Origin: Distichodus sexfasciatus | Lineage: Eukaryota; Chordata; Actinopteri; Characiformes; Distichodontidae | Reading direction: 5' to 3' | Assembly (NCBI GenBank): GCA_032718565.1 | Contig: JAVGVS010000055.1 | Location: 1 to 64,000 of the forward strand | Length of the DNA: 64,000 nt | Shown here: piece after piece, positions 32,061 to 42,880 of the stretch | Layout of the letters: every line of letters starts with the position of its first letter | Numbering within the stretch: the first letter of the stretch is position 1 | The notes under the pieces: model-generated | The model's database searches: none | What the model was told of the DNA's origin: nothing | What the model saw: only the letters and a program-made list of their open reading frames with translations | Position numbers and translations under genes: made by a program

Positions 32061-34133
32061 AGCTGCCATCAGACACCTGTCTCAACCACCTGCTACCTAC
32101 TTCACTGAGCGTGGCAGAAAGGAGGAAACAGTTTATAATCAGCACTGAATTTCTAATCCACGGGCTCTATTTTTATCCGCACCAACAAGCTCCCCTGCAC
32201 CAACAAACACGTCTCGTGAACACGCGCCCCCACCTCCTCCTCACATTTTTTTTTCCTTACCAACTCATACACACCAACATACCAAAGTCACCTCCCAGCC
32301 ACCGCCACCCCTCAGTGGACATCACAGCTATCAGTCAGCCGTAGCTTCTGGCAGAGAAGCAGAGAGTACTTCAAAAGGATAGGCTGCATCTGCTGCAACA
32401 CCTCTATTTGGGCCCACATCTTGGTAAGTGCATGTGAATCGAGCCACTGGGACATTATTCTGGGTGCTTCGCAGTTGAGAAAAAGAACCTGCAGACCGAG
32501 CAGTAAATTCAAATCTGGGATCTGACTATGCTCACAACAACAGAAAAAGTACCGCAATTTTCTTTACACATTTACCGTTATTGCCTCGAGAGTCAGTATT
32601 ATAAAGGCTTTTTAAGACAGAAACTGGACGATCCCGAGACCAGCTCTATCCTACCTCCCGCACGACCACCTGTGAGCACCTGAGCCGAACTCTTAGGGGC
32701 CTTAATATATGGAGCTGAATAATAAACACTGCTACTCTGTGAGGAAAAAAAAACAACGCAGCAGTGGTAAACATTCGAGTTTGGAATCATTTTGTGTTTT
32801 TTTTAACTGATTTTTTAACCAAATGCTGTATAAAAGCATTTAAAAAAAAGTTTATAAAAATATGTGCATACGATGTAAACGAAGGCGCTCAGTTTAGTTC
32901 TTGAATTTATGACCAAATTAATTTTTTAACTGCATTTGTTAATGTTAGAGGATTTCTACTAGACATTATAAACATTCGGGAAAAAATCAAAATAATTTTT
33001 AAAAACTTAAAATATTGAAACAGATATCGATCTTAAAATTCCTGCATTGGTCAAGCTCAGTATTTATTACTCTGAAAACACAACAAAGAGAACAGCATCT
33101 ATATCCTTCCGTATTACTGTTGGAAATAATGTCAGAGTGTACACACACAAAAGCAGGCACACACACACACACACGCCAGCCTTTTTTCCTGTCGTGACAC
33201 TAAAGGGTGGGAGGAAGAACTGATGTAATCTGGATAAACATCTATCCTCAAACTCTCCTGTGGGTGTTGTGGAGGCAAACAGTGGCCCGGCACAATGGCA
33301 GTCTGCTTTGTACCTCCTCCTCTTCCTCCTCCTCCTTTTCCTCCTCCTCCACTCGTTCACTCCTGTCATGAGCCAAACAAAACAGCAGACCTTGAGTCAG
33401 TGCATCACATCAAATTACGGTTGGTTCCGGAGCAGAGATCGACACCACATGCCAGCGAATTTCACCCGGCGAGCCTCGCTGAGCAGGGCAGAAACCGCCT
33501 CATCTAATGAACATGCGAACAAAGAGGCAGAACAATGAACCACGGATGTTGAAGGAAAAAAAAGCCAGCTTCTGCTCCTTCCTCACCAGCGATCAATCAG
33601 GTGGAGCTCACTGGCCAGACGGCAGAATTCTTCTCTCTCGCTTTCGGATCCGCGTCCTATTGTGGCGGGGAATAAAAATCCGGGTGAAGGCGGCGACCGC
33701 AGCGGACGGCGTCGATACCATTCGACTAAGGCGCCAAAGCGAAGGCGGCTAAAAGCCTGAAACGCTTCCTCAGGTGCCCGCTGATGCGTTCATGCATGAC
33801 TTCTGGTACCTGAAAAAAATTCTCTTCAAAAGCAACAATGATCAACGAAAAGGCCTTGGATGTGAATGGCGGCTTTTATTCCTTTCATAGCGTAAATGTG
33901 TCTTTAGATTCCGGGTGATTAGAAAAATTGCCGCTTCTTGTTGCTACTGCAGAGCAGAAGAGGCCAGGGCGACAAGATGAATTAATCGTCCCGGAAGCAA
34001 AAGAAGCGTTCACATTAAAAAAAGCGATACTCAGAAACAGAAGAATGGGCGTTTGAAATCTTATGATTCAATCTTTTGTTTACTCAGAGAATTCCGAGAC
34101 TGATTTTGTAATTTCACACAGATGTATATATTA
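32061..34133. other. Single-copy-looking block
   Basis: Contains a CA run (33157-33174) and a CCT array (33312-33350). 33550-34050 is complex with CpG-containing words ('ggcggcgaccgcagcggacg') and could be regulatory. The 183-codon plus frame 31793-32344 begins in the LINE debris and is not a gene. Confidence 0.3.
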
Positions 34134-34590
34134 CGGGTGCACGATTCAGAAAATCTCACATTTAGATTGATTCAATTCTTGGGCTCACGGTTGATTCAAA
34201 ATCGATTCATGATTTAAGCGATTCACGATTCAAAATCGATTGCACGATTCATAAACGATTCATTTCAATTTTGATTTTGATCAATTCCCCATTTAGAGTT
34301 ACTTTTTCCATTTGTTGCAGCGAATCAACAAAAATATCACCTGTCAAATGTGGTTTATAAAATGTAATGCTGTATGTATACTAGCGTACACACAAAAAGG
34401 TCTATCTTGGGCGAATTTCTTATAGCGGCATCTATAGGACTGTAGGCGGCTCAGCTGCGTTAATAGGGAAAAAAGTAAATTAGTGCCATTACTTTGGTTA
34501 AAAATATGAATCGATTTTTTTGGAATGCATGAATCGATTTTGAATCAACAGAGAAAGAATTACGAATTCGATTAATTTTGCATCCTAATA
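34134..34590 (+). mobile_element. Element G, near full length (hAT-like)
   Basis: Starts 'cgggtgcacgattcagaaaa' and ends with 'attttgcatccta', whose complement is 'taggatgcaaaat'. Many 'aatcgatt' words lie near both ends ('tcaaaatcgattcatg', 'atgaatcgattttgaatcaa'). It sits in an AT microsatellite, so target duplications cannot be told from host sequence. A truncated copy lies at 18110-18248. Confidence 0.65.
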
Positions 34591-34679
34591 TATATATACA
34601 TGTAGGTGGAGGTGTAAAAAAAACATCCCCACCTGCAGGGGGTGCTCAAACAAAATGACAGAACTGTGTTTAAAGGAAT

Positions 34680-34862
34680 CATTTTTTGAGATGTTACATT
34701 TTAATAATAAATAATTTATAAATACATATGGGTGTAAATTATTACATTGTTTTTGAATTGGAAAACTAATGTCGGATAAAGTGCTAGGATCGGACGATAC
34801 TAAAAACGGAAGTATCGGTATCAGTATCGGAACTGAAAAAGTTGGATCCGGTGCATCCTAAT
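34680..34862 (-). mobile_element. Element E copy 2
   Basis: 'ggatcggacgatactaaaaa', 'gtatcggtatcagtatcgg' and 'ttggatccggtgcatcctaa' are in inverted order relative to 4484-4740. The outer end 'aggatgcaccggatccaac' is intact here. Confidence 0.65.
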
Positions 34863-35455
34863 TCACAAGCTTAATACAGTATCCAAATAAGGAGTGCAAT
34901 CAAACTGGGTGCGTGATGGCGTAACACAATAAAATCTCCCCTAACTCTGATGTGTCTTAAACGATAGCTAAGCGTCGAGCTCATTTAAGCTCTGAGTCTC
35001 GGTGTGCTGCAGTCGGTGGCCTTGGCCCGGCGCCCTGCTTAGTAAACAGACTGGCGGCCGCCAGGCTGCATATTAAAAATACAGGAGAGCTTTGTGGAAG
35101 AGAAAAAAAAGAAGATGTACTCGTCCTGGGCAAATACAGTGGGTTTATGGTGGGTTATTAGCCTAAATGGCTGGCGGCCTACAGCTCTACAGCAGCGGGC
35201 TTGGAACCCGACTTCTGTCATCTTGAGCTTGATATCTGTCGAGCGTTTGAACCCCAAGCAGTAACACAACTGGGTGAGATTTGTGGCATACCGGGCAGAA
35301 TGCAATTGGAGGCGCCTTTACAGATTTAAGGAGGTTTGAATGCTTCATGTGCTGTGCTGTAGAGAACTGGGTTTTTAAAATGATGGTGCGATTCAACCGG
35401 TTTTTAATTATAAAGACATGAGTTACCGTCGCATTTTAATTTCACCACGAATGTT
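34863..35455. other. Single-copy-looking sequence
   Basis: No repeat or gene recognised. It is followed abruptly by the pyrimidine tract. Confidence 0.4.
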
Positions 35456-36680
35456 CTTCTCTCTTTTCTCTCAGTCCACTTCATTTGCTTAATCCATCTC
35501 CTGCATACATTCTCTCCATTCTCCCTCTTTCTCAGTCTCTCTCTCTCTTAAAACTCTCTCAGTTCACCTTCTTTCCTTTTCTTTTTTTGCTCTCTACTTC
35601 TTTCTCTCTCTTGCTCCTCTCTTAACTCCCTCAATCTCAGTTTACTGTCAACATCTCTCAAAATCTCTCTCTTTTCTTTATTAAACTCTGTCCAGCTTCT
35701 CTCCTCTAAGTCTCTCTCACTCTTCTCTAATCTCTCTCTTTCGCTTTCTCTCTCTCTCTCCCTCCGTCCCTCTCTCTCTCTCTCAAGGCAATCTCTTTCT
35801 CAAACTCTCTCTCTCTCTAATCACTTTTTAGTTGCTCATTCTCACTCTCCTATTCTCTCTCTGTCTCACTTTCTTAAACTCTGTTTCTTCAAGTCTCCTC
35901 CACTTTCTCTGGCTTCCTCTCTTTTTTCCTCTCTCTTTTCTTTTTTGAAACTCTCTCTTCTCAGTTCACTTTCTTTCGCTCAATCTTTTTATGTCTCAGC
36001 TTACACATTTTATGTTTCTCCTTTTCTCTTGAGTGTCTTCTCTCTTGCGCTCTATCTTTCTCTTTCTGTGTCCCAGTCTTTCTCAGTTGACACTTTCATT
36101 TCAGGAACCTCCTGAAGCCAACTTTTTGCAAATTGGGAGATACCTGAGTTTCTCTTTGCCTTCTCTTCATCACAGTCACTCTTTTTCGAATCTCTTTCTT
36201 GGAAACACTCCCTCTCATTCTGTCTCGTGTCACTTTAGTTTCTCTCTCTCTTGGTTCTCTCTCCTCTTTCTGTCTCTCCAAGCTTACCAGGCTCTCCTTC
36301 TACAAGCTTTCAGTCTTTTCTTCATCTCAATCTCTCAATTTACTTTTCCCACTTTTCTCATCTCTCAGCCTCTGTCTCGCTGTTTCTCTTTCTGTCACTC
36401 TTTCTTAAACTCTCTCAGTTCACTTTCTTTTGCTAAATCCTTATCTTTCAAACACACACTTTCGGTTTCAGTCTCTCTCGCTCTTTCTCAATCTCTTTGT
36501 AAGTCTCCTGCTCTCTCTTTCTCAAACACAATCTTCTCTTACTGTCTCTTTTCACTCTTTTAGTTCACTGTCTTCCTCAGTTCTCTCTCTCGTTCTTTCT
36601 CAAATTCGTTCTGAAATTTCTTTCTTTCTCTTAGTCTCACGACCGCTCTCTTTCTCTCTAAACCATAACCCTTCCCTTAG
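35456..36680. repeat. 1.2-kb pyrimidine-rich tract with an imperfect longer unit
   Basis: Plus strand is dominated by CTCT, TTTC and CTTT. A longer word of the form 'ctctcagttcactttctttt' recurs near 35470, 35560, 35636, 35960, 36080, 36330, 36412 and 36558, so the tract is not simple dinucleotide slippage. Frames here give Ser/Leu/Phe-rich peptides and are not genes. Confidence 0.85.
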
Positions 36681-36685
36681 CAAAA

Positions 36686-37035
36686 AGTAGTATACTTGAA
36701 GTTCATTTTATTAAGTATGCTTGAGTATAAGTATAAATATAGTATACTCTGAGGACAATGTACCTTGTCTTGTAGTCAGCCTAGAAATCATACTAATTTA
36801 ATACTTCTTCGGACTAAACTGGAACATTTTTAAGTTTATAAAAGTATAGTTTATGAGGTCATTTTAAGATTACAAAAGTATACTTTTAGACTTTAGTAGA
36901 CTTTTCTTTATACTTATCGGTATAAGTCAAGTATATAAAGCATATAAAATATAGTATATAAAAAGTAAACTTCAAGTATCACCACTCAGTTTTAGTATAT
37001 AATAAAGTATGCTAAGTAGTACACTCGAATAAACT
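36686..37035. mobile_element. AGTATACTT-rich foldback MITE
   Basis: The left block 'gtatacttgaagttcatttt' (36690-36709) pairs with the reverse complement of 36961-36980, 'gatacttgaagtttactttt'. The interior repeats 'gtatac/tatact' words. The segment after 36980 ('agtatataataaagtatgc') may be part of the right end. Confidence 0.6.
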
Positions 37036-37127
37036 ACTAGGTTTTAAACTAAGTCTTGTCTCTCCAACTCTTGCCTGGCCTGAATCAAATGTGGTCGGAA
37101 TCAGGTCGAGCTTTAATGGGTTTAGCT

Positions 37128-37345
37128 GGAAGGTCACCGGTTCGATCCTGGACCAGTAAAGAGTACCACTGAGGTACTGCCATTGATCAAGGTACCGTCC
37201 CCAAGCACTAACTTTCTGGAAGGTACTGCCCATGTCTGGCCTGCCCACTATAACTCATTTCACGGATGGGTCAAATGCAGAGGTCACATGTGCTGTGCTG
37301 TGGTGCGTTCACAATGACAAATAATCACTCTCGAATCAAAGTCAC
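37128..37345 (+). mobile_element. SINE-A copy, sense orientation
   Basis: B-box 'ggttcgatcct' (37139-37149) is followed by 'gaccagtaaagagtaccact', 'caaggtaccgtccccaagca', 'cggatgggtcaaatgcagag' and 'cacaatgacaaataatcact'. The A-box part of the tRNA head is missing. It is one of only two plus-strand copies. Confidence 0.85.
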
Positions 37346-37790
37346 TGAGCTCCAGAGAGTTGAATGAAGTCCGGAATGTCGTGGCGAGTCGCTGCTCCAC
37401 GGTTTCGGCCGATGCTAATGCTCCGTTTTACATTATGGCCTAAAAGCGAGCACTGGCTGTTGTTTTTGCCGGGGTGTTTTCAGTGTGGGTCCTATTTGAA
37501 ATTCAAATTGGATTTCCCTAATCCGCGTGAGCAGACGCCCTGTTTCAGCGGCAACAGTATTCTGTTTCATAAGTAAAGGATGATCAATGTTTAAATAGCG
37601 CGTGGCGACAGACAAACAAATGAGCACAAATGGATTGCAAACATTGGCGGCTGCGACGGATCGGCAGGCGGCGGTGGAGAACAAGCGGCGTCGTCGCTCT
37701 GTTAGGCTCCAGAAACTGCTGCGTCACTACGGAGAGAGTGATGAAGAGAAGCGTTATGATTATTTGCTTGAGACTCAGATCCTACATAAT
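37346..37790. other. Single-copy-looking sequence with a charged reading frame
   Basis: The frame from an ATG at 37620 to about 37787 has an Arg/Lys/Glu-rich composition (NKRRRRS, SDEEKRYDY) unlike the low-complexity frames that follow. It runs straight into the pyrimidine tract and I see no clear splice donor. I do not recognise a protein; it may be chance. Confidence 0.25.
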
Positions 37791-38803
37791 TCTCATGTCT
37801 TTTCTCCTCAATTCTCGCTCACTATCTTCATTTCTCTCTCTACCACACATGTCCCCTCTTACTCTCTCCTCCCTCTCTCTCTCTCTCTCTCTCTATCTCG
37901 TCTCTTCATCTCCTGCTCCAATCCCTCCATTTCTCATTGCTCAGCTTCCTCCCCTCTGTCTCTTCTCTATCTTCTCACCTCCTCTCTTTCTCCTCTCCAT
38001 CTCCTCCCCTCAACCCCACTTTCCCCCCCTTTTCCCCCACTTCACTCCCTAAAAATGCCTCTTTTCTGCGCTCTCTCTCTCTTCTTTTCCTCCCCCTCTC
38101 TCTTCCTATTCCTCCTTCCTCCATCTTTCTCGATTACATGATTTCACTCTCTCTCTGTTCTCGCCCTCCTTCCTCCCCTCTCTATATTTCTCTCTCTCTC
38201 CCTCCCCTTTGTTTCACTCTCTATTCCTCTTCCTCCATCTTCCTCTCTTCCTTCTCCTTCTCTTTCTTCCCTCTTTCTCCTCTCTCTCTCTCTCTATTCG
38301 CTCCCCTCTATCCTTTCATTTCTCCTCTCCCTCCCTCCCATCCCTCTCTCTCTATTCCTCACTCTTCCTCCTTCCCCTTTCTCCCTCTTTCCCTCTGCTC
38401 CTCTCCATTACCTCTCCCCTTCCTCCCATCCTTCCTTCTCTCTTCCCCCATCCCTCCCCCACCCCACCCTCTCTCCCCCTCCTTCCTCTCTTCCTCCCTC
38501 CATCTCTCCCTTCTCCTCCCTCTCTCCTTCCTTCCCTCCCTCTCTCTAATTTCTCCTCTCCCCTCCCTCCTACTTTTCATCCTCTTCCCTCCCTCCTTCT
38601 CCTTTTCCCTTCCCTCACTCTCTGTACCTCCCCTCTTCACTCCATCCTTCCTTCTCTCCCTCCCTCTCTCTATTCCTCTCTATATTTCTCTCCCTCTCTC
38701 CCTCCCTCCATCTATTCCCTCCTCTCCCCTCTCTCTGTCTCTCCCCTCTCTTTATCCTTCCTGAGATCTGGCTTTAGCTCCTCCTCCTCCTCCTCCTCCT
38801 CCC
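37791..38803. repeat. 1.0-kb pyrimidine tract ending in (CTC)n
   Basis: Nearly continuous C/T on the plus strand, in CTCC, CCTT and CTCTCT words, closed by a CTC array (38778-38803). It is richer in C and less ordered than the 35.5-36.7 kb tract. The 275- and 249-codon frames here are Ser/Pro/Leu translations of the tract. Confidence 0.92.
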
Positions 38804-39268
38804 CAGATCTGAACTATGACAGTTCAAGTTTTACGTATAACTTTCGCCTTTTTACAGCAGAAGGAAATGAAAATAATGAAACTGCGTTCATGGCGTTGTC
38901 TTTCTTCACACTCGACTCGTTCCTCTCATCTTTAAAGCCGGGTCCTGTACCACTTTGAAGACAAAAGCAAGGGTGCTTAAATATATCAAACCTGGCAGGC
39001 AAGAAATAGAATTCTCTGAAGCTCCAATAATAAACAGCCTCCAGGCCTGGTAAACATATGCTGAAGAACTAGTTAGGGCCCTAAATCAAAACCCTCTGGC
39101 CCGTGATAACAAATCCCTATTTTATTTCCCCGTCATGTCATAACCCTGCCAGGGACCCGGCGATGCTGAGGAGGCCCTCTAGAGAGCTCTCGTATGTCCT
39201 ATTTTGGAGTCAGTACTAGGCAAGGCAGAGAGTGAACAGGAGTTTGCTTCTATGATATATTATACATA
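38804..39268. other. Single-copy-looking block, candidate conserved non-coding element
   Basis: 38970-39200 is complex, non-repetitive sequence with AT-rich regulatory-looking words ('gctccaataataaacagcct', 'aacaaatccctattttattt') and no open frame. Confidence 0.3.
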
Positions 39269-39620
39269 CGTTAGGGCTGTGCAAAAAATCAATATCAATA
39301 TATCATTGATATACTATCGATTTCTAGCTGGACACTTTCATTTCTTATTTTCAATCTTATGCACTTTCTTAACGTTGTCGGCGTCCACTAGTTCAGTGTG
39401 TTAAAATGCAAAGACAGAAAAAGTTAAAATTCAGTTCTGAGTTATGTTGTTTTGGCTGAATTATTAATGCTGTGTGATATGATTGATTAAAGACCACCTG
39501 GTCGAACACAACAGCGTGCATGCTCTGTTTTTACATTTTCAGTGAAATGTAGAATGTCACAGTATATCACAACATGTATAGTATTGCAGTATATTATGAT
39601 ATAATCGTATTGTTGACTAT
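39269..39620 (+). mobile_element. Probable hAT-like element (TAGGGCTGTGCAAAAAATC end)
   Basis: 'gttagggctgtgcaaaaaat' and 'caatatcaatatatcattga' resemble the start of common teleost hAT MITEs. The right end ('gatataatcgtattg') is indistinct. Confidence 0.45.
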
Positions 39621-39639
39621 AGAATAAAGATTGAATAAT

Positions 39640-39693
39640 TATATATATATATATATAGATATATATATATAGATATATATATATATACATACA

Positions 39694-39757
<64 letters not shown>
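39640..39757. repeat. (AT)n array with GATA and GTGT interruptions
   Basis: About 118 bases of AT repeats, interrupted by 'gatat' units and one GTGTGTGTGT segment (39695-39708). AT arrays of this length are self-complementary. Confidence 0.95.
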
Positions 39758-39761
<4 letters not shown>

Positions 39762-40197
39762 CTATATAAATACTACAGTCTTCTCTGTCTCTCTCCTCCT
39801 CCTATCAGGTGTTTAGCGGGACACTTGTTTTCCTTTCTGATGCCTCTCTGACGTTTTTAATCTTATTTAGGATAAATCATGGCGGGCAAATTAGCTTTGA
39901 CGGGGAGGCAAAACCAAAAAATTGATGTGTAGGTTAGACTGACTGGAACAAGTGTGCTATGAACAGCTGGCTGGCGTGGCAACCCTCAGCAACACTAGCT
40001 GCCTTTGTCCTGGCATGTTGGGGAACGTAGTCTTGAAAAATGGCATCCTTACAAACAATCTTTCATGATCTGAAATCATGATGAGTTCTGACAAACTTAA
40101 GCATCATTCCATCAAAATTATATAAGTGGAAATGAGGATGAATTAATAATAGAACTCAAACAAAAACAGGTGAATTCCTATTAGGTTTAATTTCAAA
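39758..40197. other. Single-copy-looking sequence
   Basis: No repeat or gene recognised. Confidence 0.4.
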
Positions 40198-40377
40198 TGT
40201 GGGCTCTGCATTTGACTCATCCAGGAAGGAACAGTGGGTAGATTTTTTGGCAGCATCCGGGGAGCAGTCCTTGGAGATGGTACTGCTCATATGAGTACCT
40301 CAATGGTACCTTTACTGGCCTGGGACTTGAACCGATCGCAGGGCTAACTCTGTAACCTTTTACACTACTAACTGCCA
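40198..40377 (-). mobile_element. SINE-A copy, tail end missing
   Basis: 'gcatttgactcatccaggaa', 'ggaacagtgggtag', 'catatgagtacctcaatggt' and 'acttgaaccgatcgc' (B box, antisense) are followed by 'gtaaccttttacactactaa'. Confidence 0.8.
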
Positions 40378-40838
40378 TGCTTAGCTATGCGGTCCACACC
40401 TCAGGACATCGCAGGTTCTTGGTTTCACACCGGCAAAGTTTGGTTCAGTTTCTGGTATCTTTTTGTTGGTGGAAAAACATGGCACTGGTTTCCAACTGGG
40501 AATGGATCCAGCACCAGTGCGCTGACCAATCTCTGCTCACCTCTCGTCACATAAGTTATTGGTTCCAGACCGGCAAGGTTGAGGTGACAGTTTGGAACCG
40601 ACCAGTGTAGTCACCCATACCCACCCACCTCTCATCACATGACAGGTTCTTTGTGCCGGATTACTGCCGGTTCAGAGCCAATTTTGTGGCACTGGCACCA
40701 CTGTTTTTAAGTGGGAAGATGTGGCACCGGTTCCAACTTAGGAACCAGCACCGAAACGGCTCTGGCGCCATTGCAGTGGTCCACCTTTTATAACACCACA
40801 GGACCCTGGTTCCAGACCAGCAAAGTTTTGGTGACTAT

Positions 40839-41550
40839 AGGGCCCTATGATTTCCGTGATGTGGAAAATGTGGATGAAATCGCAAAATTCAACAAATAAA
40901 ATGGAATCTGTTGTAAAACGCGGAATGTCGTATAATTCGCTGATATCGGTGTGTGGGCAAAGCAAAGCAATGCTTTCTAATCAATTTTGGCCACTGCAGC
41001 CCCCTGTACATGTTACATGTTGAGGCGGGACTCAGCTTTCCACACACAAACGCACAGACACAGAGAGGAAAACGTCAACAGTCATCTATGGCAAAGAGGC
41101 TGAAACACTTGAGGTCCTCAAAAAAATTACGGAATTCGAGTGTCAGTGCTAAGTTTAGAGCAGAACAATACCCAAATGATTTTTATGACTTGTGAGAACA
41201 ACTCTTTTGTATGTTTTGCCAGCACACGATACACTGCTCTCGCAAGAACACGTGACGACCACTTACAGTCAAAAACTCACATCGGAAACGTTTCGTTTTG
41301 CACGAAAAAATCAAAGGTTTTTTGTTGTTTACAGGTAAAGGTTTTACCACAGCAGAAAATGTTCTGCTGAACCCCAGCACTTTGTTGAAGTTGAATAACA
41401 TTCATTTAATGTGAAATTCTTTTCTATTGCATTGTTCTTTTTTCCCATCCACGCCATAATTATGATTATAACGTAAAACACAGAATTCAGAAGAATAAAA
41501 ATGGAAAAAAACGGAATTTAGGAAAAACTAAATAGATTTCATAGGGCCCT
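40839..41550 (+). mobile_element. Element K (hAT-like, 712 bp)
   Basis: Starts 'agggccctatgatttccgtg'; the right end reversed reads 'agggccctatgaaatctatt'. Flanks 'gtgactat' (40831-40838) and 'atgaccgt' (41551-41558) fit a diverged 8-bp duplication of 'gtgaccgt', and the sister repeat unit near 40583 reads 'gtgacagtttg' with no insertion. It carries a broken zinc-finger exon. Confidence 0.75.
41088..41334 (+). pseudogene. hAT transposase N-terminal zinc-finger exon remnant (CGGBP1-like), broken
   Basis: From the ATG at 41088 the frame is Lys/Arg-rich, then reads EQYPNDFYDL. An in-frame stop lies at 41193-41195. The same frame then gives LFC-MF-C (cysteines at 41208 and 41217). A +1 shift leads to HLQSKTH (41260-41280). 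C-x2-C followed by H-x5-H with an HLxSKTH ending is the BED-like finger shared by hAT transposases and the domesticated vertebrate gene CGGBP1. A consensus splice donor, cag/gtaaag, follows at 41334/41335. Stop plus frameshift make it non-functional. Similarity is judged by eye from the motif only. Confidence 0.5.
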
Positions 41551-41959
41551 ATGACCGTTTGAAGCTAAAAGTGGCCTGCCACCATTTCTTCAGTGGAAAA
41601 ACAGCCACCCTACCCCCTCCAGCCAGCTCTCATGGCAGTTTTCTGTCTGAAAGTGACCACTGAGAGCTGATTTTGCAACACCGGTAACTTTTTTGTGGAA
41701 AAACACATTTTCAAATTGGGAATCAGCACTGGAAGAGCTCAGGCACCACTGCAGTGCTCTCATGACGTCACAGGTTCTTGGATCCAGATCAGCAAAGTTT
41801 TGGTGAGAGTTCACTGCACTGCTCCATCGCCACGTGGACCCGTACCACACTGTTCCAACACTGCACCAGTGCTGAATTAACAATGGTGCCCTTTCTTCAG
41901 TGAAAAAGGTGGCAGCCGACATTGGCACAGGCATGGCACGAGATGTCAGAACCAAGGCC

Positions 41960-42190
41960 AGGTGCAGAGATGGCACCGATCCGATCCGTGGACCAATTTA
42001 CAATATTGGTGTCGGTATCAGACATAAAAAAGTGGTATAGCGCCATGTCTAACCAGGAGTATAAATCAGTCTCAGCTCCTGCATATTTGTCCTGCCTGTA
42101 TTGCAATATCAATAGGACACATGCTTTAGGAAAGCCGCAAACAGGCATTTCCATTCCGCGAATAAACACCAACCGAGCAGATAATTGACA
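41960..42190. mobile_element. Possible hAT-like fragment (CCGATCCGAT words)
   Basis: 'agatggcaccgatccgatcc' and 'attggtgtcggtatcagaca' resemble a common teleost hAT end. No partner end or second copy in the window. Confidence 0.3.
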
Positions 42191-42775
42191 TTGAGAGCAC
42201 TTTCATGCTTTGATAAGAGACGACCAGCACGAACGACAGGACACACAAGCATCCCCACATACGTCCCCTCAGAGTAAAAAGCAAGCCAATTTAAACGCGA
42301 GCACTGTGTAAACTAACCAAGCGAACCCGGTTCCCAGTGAACTCGCGGTTGTTTTGTAACGGCAAATAAAAAAGGAAGAAGAAGAAGAAGTGCAAGAGTG
42401 TCGGAGACTTCCTCTGCAATCCGCCGTCCTTCCCCTGGGACAGGTAGAATTAATGAGGAGCAGGTGGTCGCTGCTTTAAGGTCGCTGCTTGCGCTTCAAA
42501 ACGCACATCGAGTCATTAGCCGCTTCCTCGCCAACTTGGAGTTCAGCGGGTCCGCTATCGGACGCCTCGGTGACAGAAAGCGACTGGGGGCATCGTCAGG
42601 CGGTGCGGAAGAGAGAGCTTTTGAACCCTTCGTCGTTTTAGGCTGGCACGCCGGAGCACCCAGTTGGCACGGCCAGGCGGCTTACCGAGGAATCAATGGC
42701 TTAACCGTAGCAACCTCCTTCAGAGGGTTGAATGAATGCTACTGAAGGGCCATGTGCTCAGGGGGCTCTACGCAG
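42191..42775. other. Single-copy-looking, GC-richer block
   Basis: Contains (GAA)n at 42372-42388. 42395-42745 has many CpG dinucleotides and a 115-codon open frame whose product I do not recognise. With no visible splice context I treat it as possible regulatory sequence. Confidence 0.3.
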
Positions 42776-42880
42776 TGTGTGCGTGTGTGTGTGTGTACTT
42801 GTTGCCAAGCATTAGGGGGACAAGAAAATGCAACTCACTACAGACAATGTGGGGACCAACCAAAGTGCCAACCAACCACG
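42776..42880 (+). repeat. TG-associated dispersed repeat, short copy
   Basis: A GTGT run (42777-42796) precedes 'acttgttgccaagcattagg' and 'acaatgtggggaccaaccaa', similar to the layout beside the TG arrays at 23.9 kb and 24.3 kb ('acattgtggggac'). Confidence 0.4.

Larger units (their letters stand above)
40403..41925 (+). repeat. Irregular tandem repeat, interrupted by element K
   Basis: The marker 'ggttccagaccggcaaggtt' or variants occurs near 40412, 40561, 40808 and 41779. The accompanying words 'aaaaacatggcactggttcc', 'aactgggaatgg-ccagcacc' and 'cacctctcgtcacat' recur in parallel. Marker spacing is about 150 and 250 bp, and again about 250 bp once the 720-bp insertion is removed. Units are diverged. 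Confidence 0.65.

Noticed and set aside
36033..36563. 176-codon plus-strand frame
   Set aside because: Ser/Leu/Phe-only composition translated from the CT-rich tract.
37602..38764. 179-, 275- and 249-codon plus-strand frames
   Set aside because: Apart from the first 60 codons these are translations of pyrimidine repeats, and several frames are open at once, as expected of such tracts. The first frame starts at GTG, not ATG.
39640..39757. AT array as a matrix attachment or origin site
   Set aside because: Composition alone does not support a function beyond a microsatellite.
42398..42745. 115-codon plus-strand frame in GC-rich DNA
   Set aside because: Reasonable composition but no recognised domain, no splice or promoter evidence, and stop codons are rare in such GC-rich sequence.
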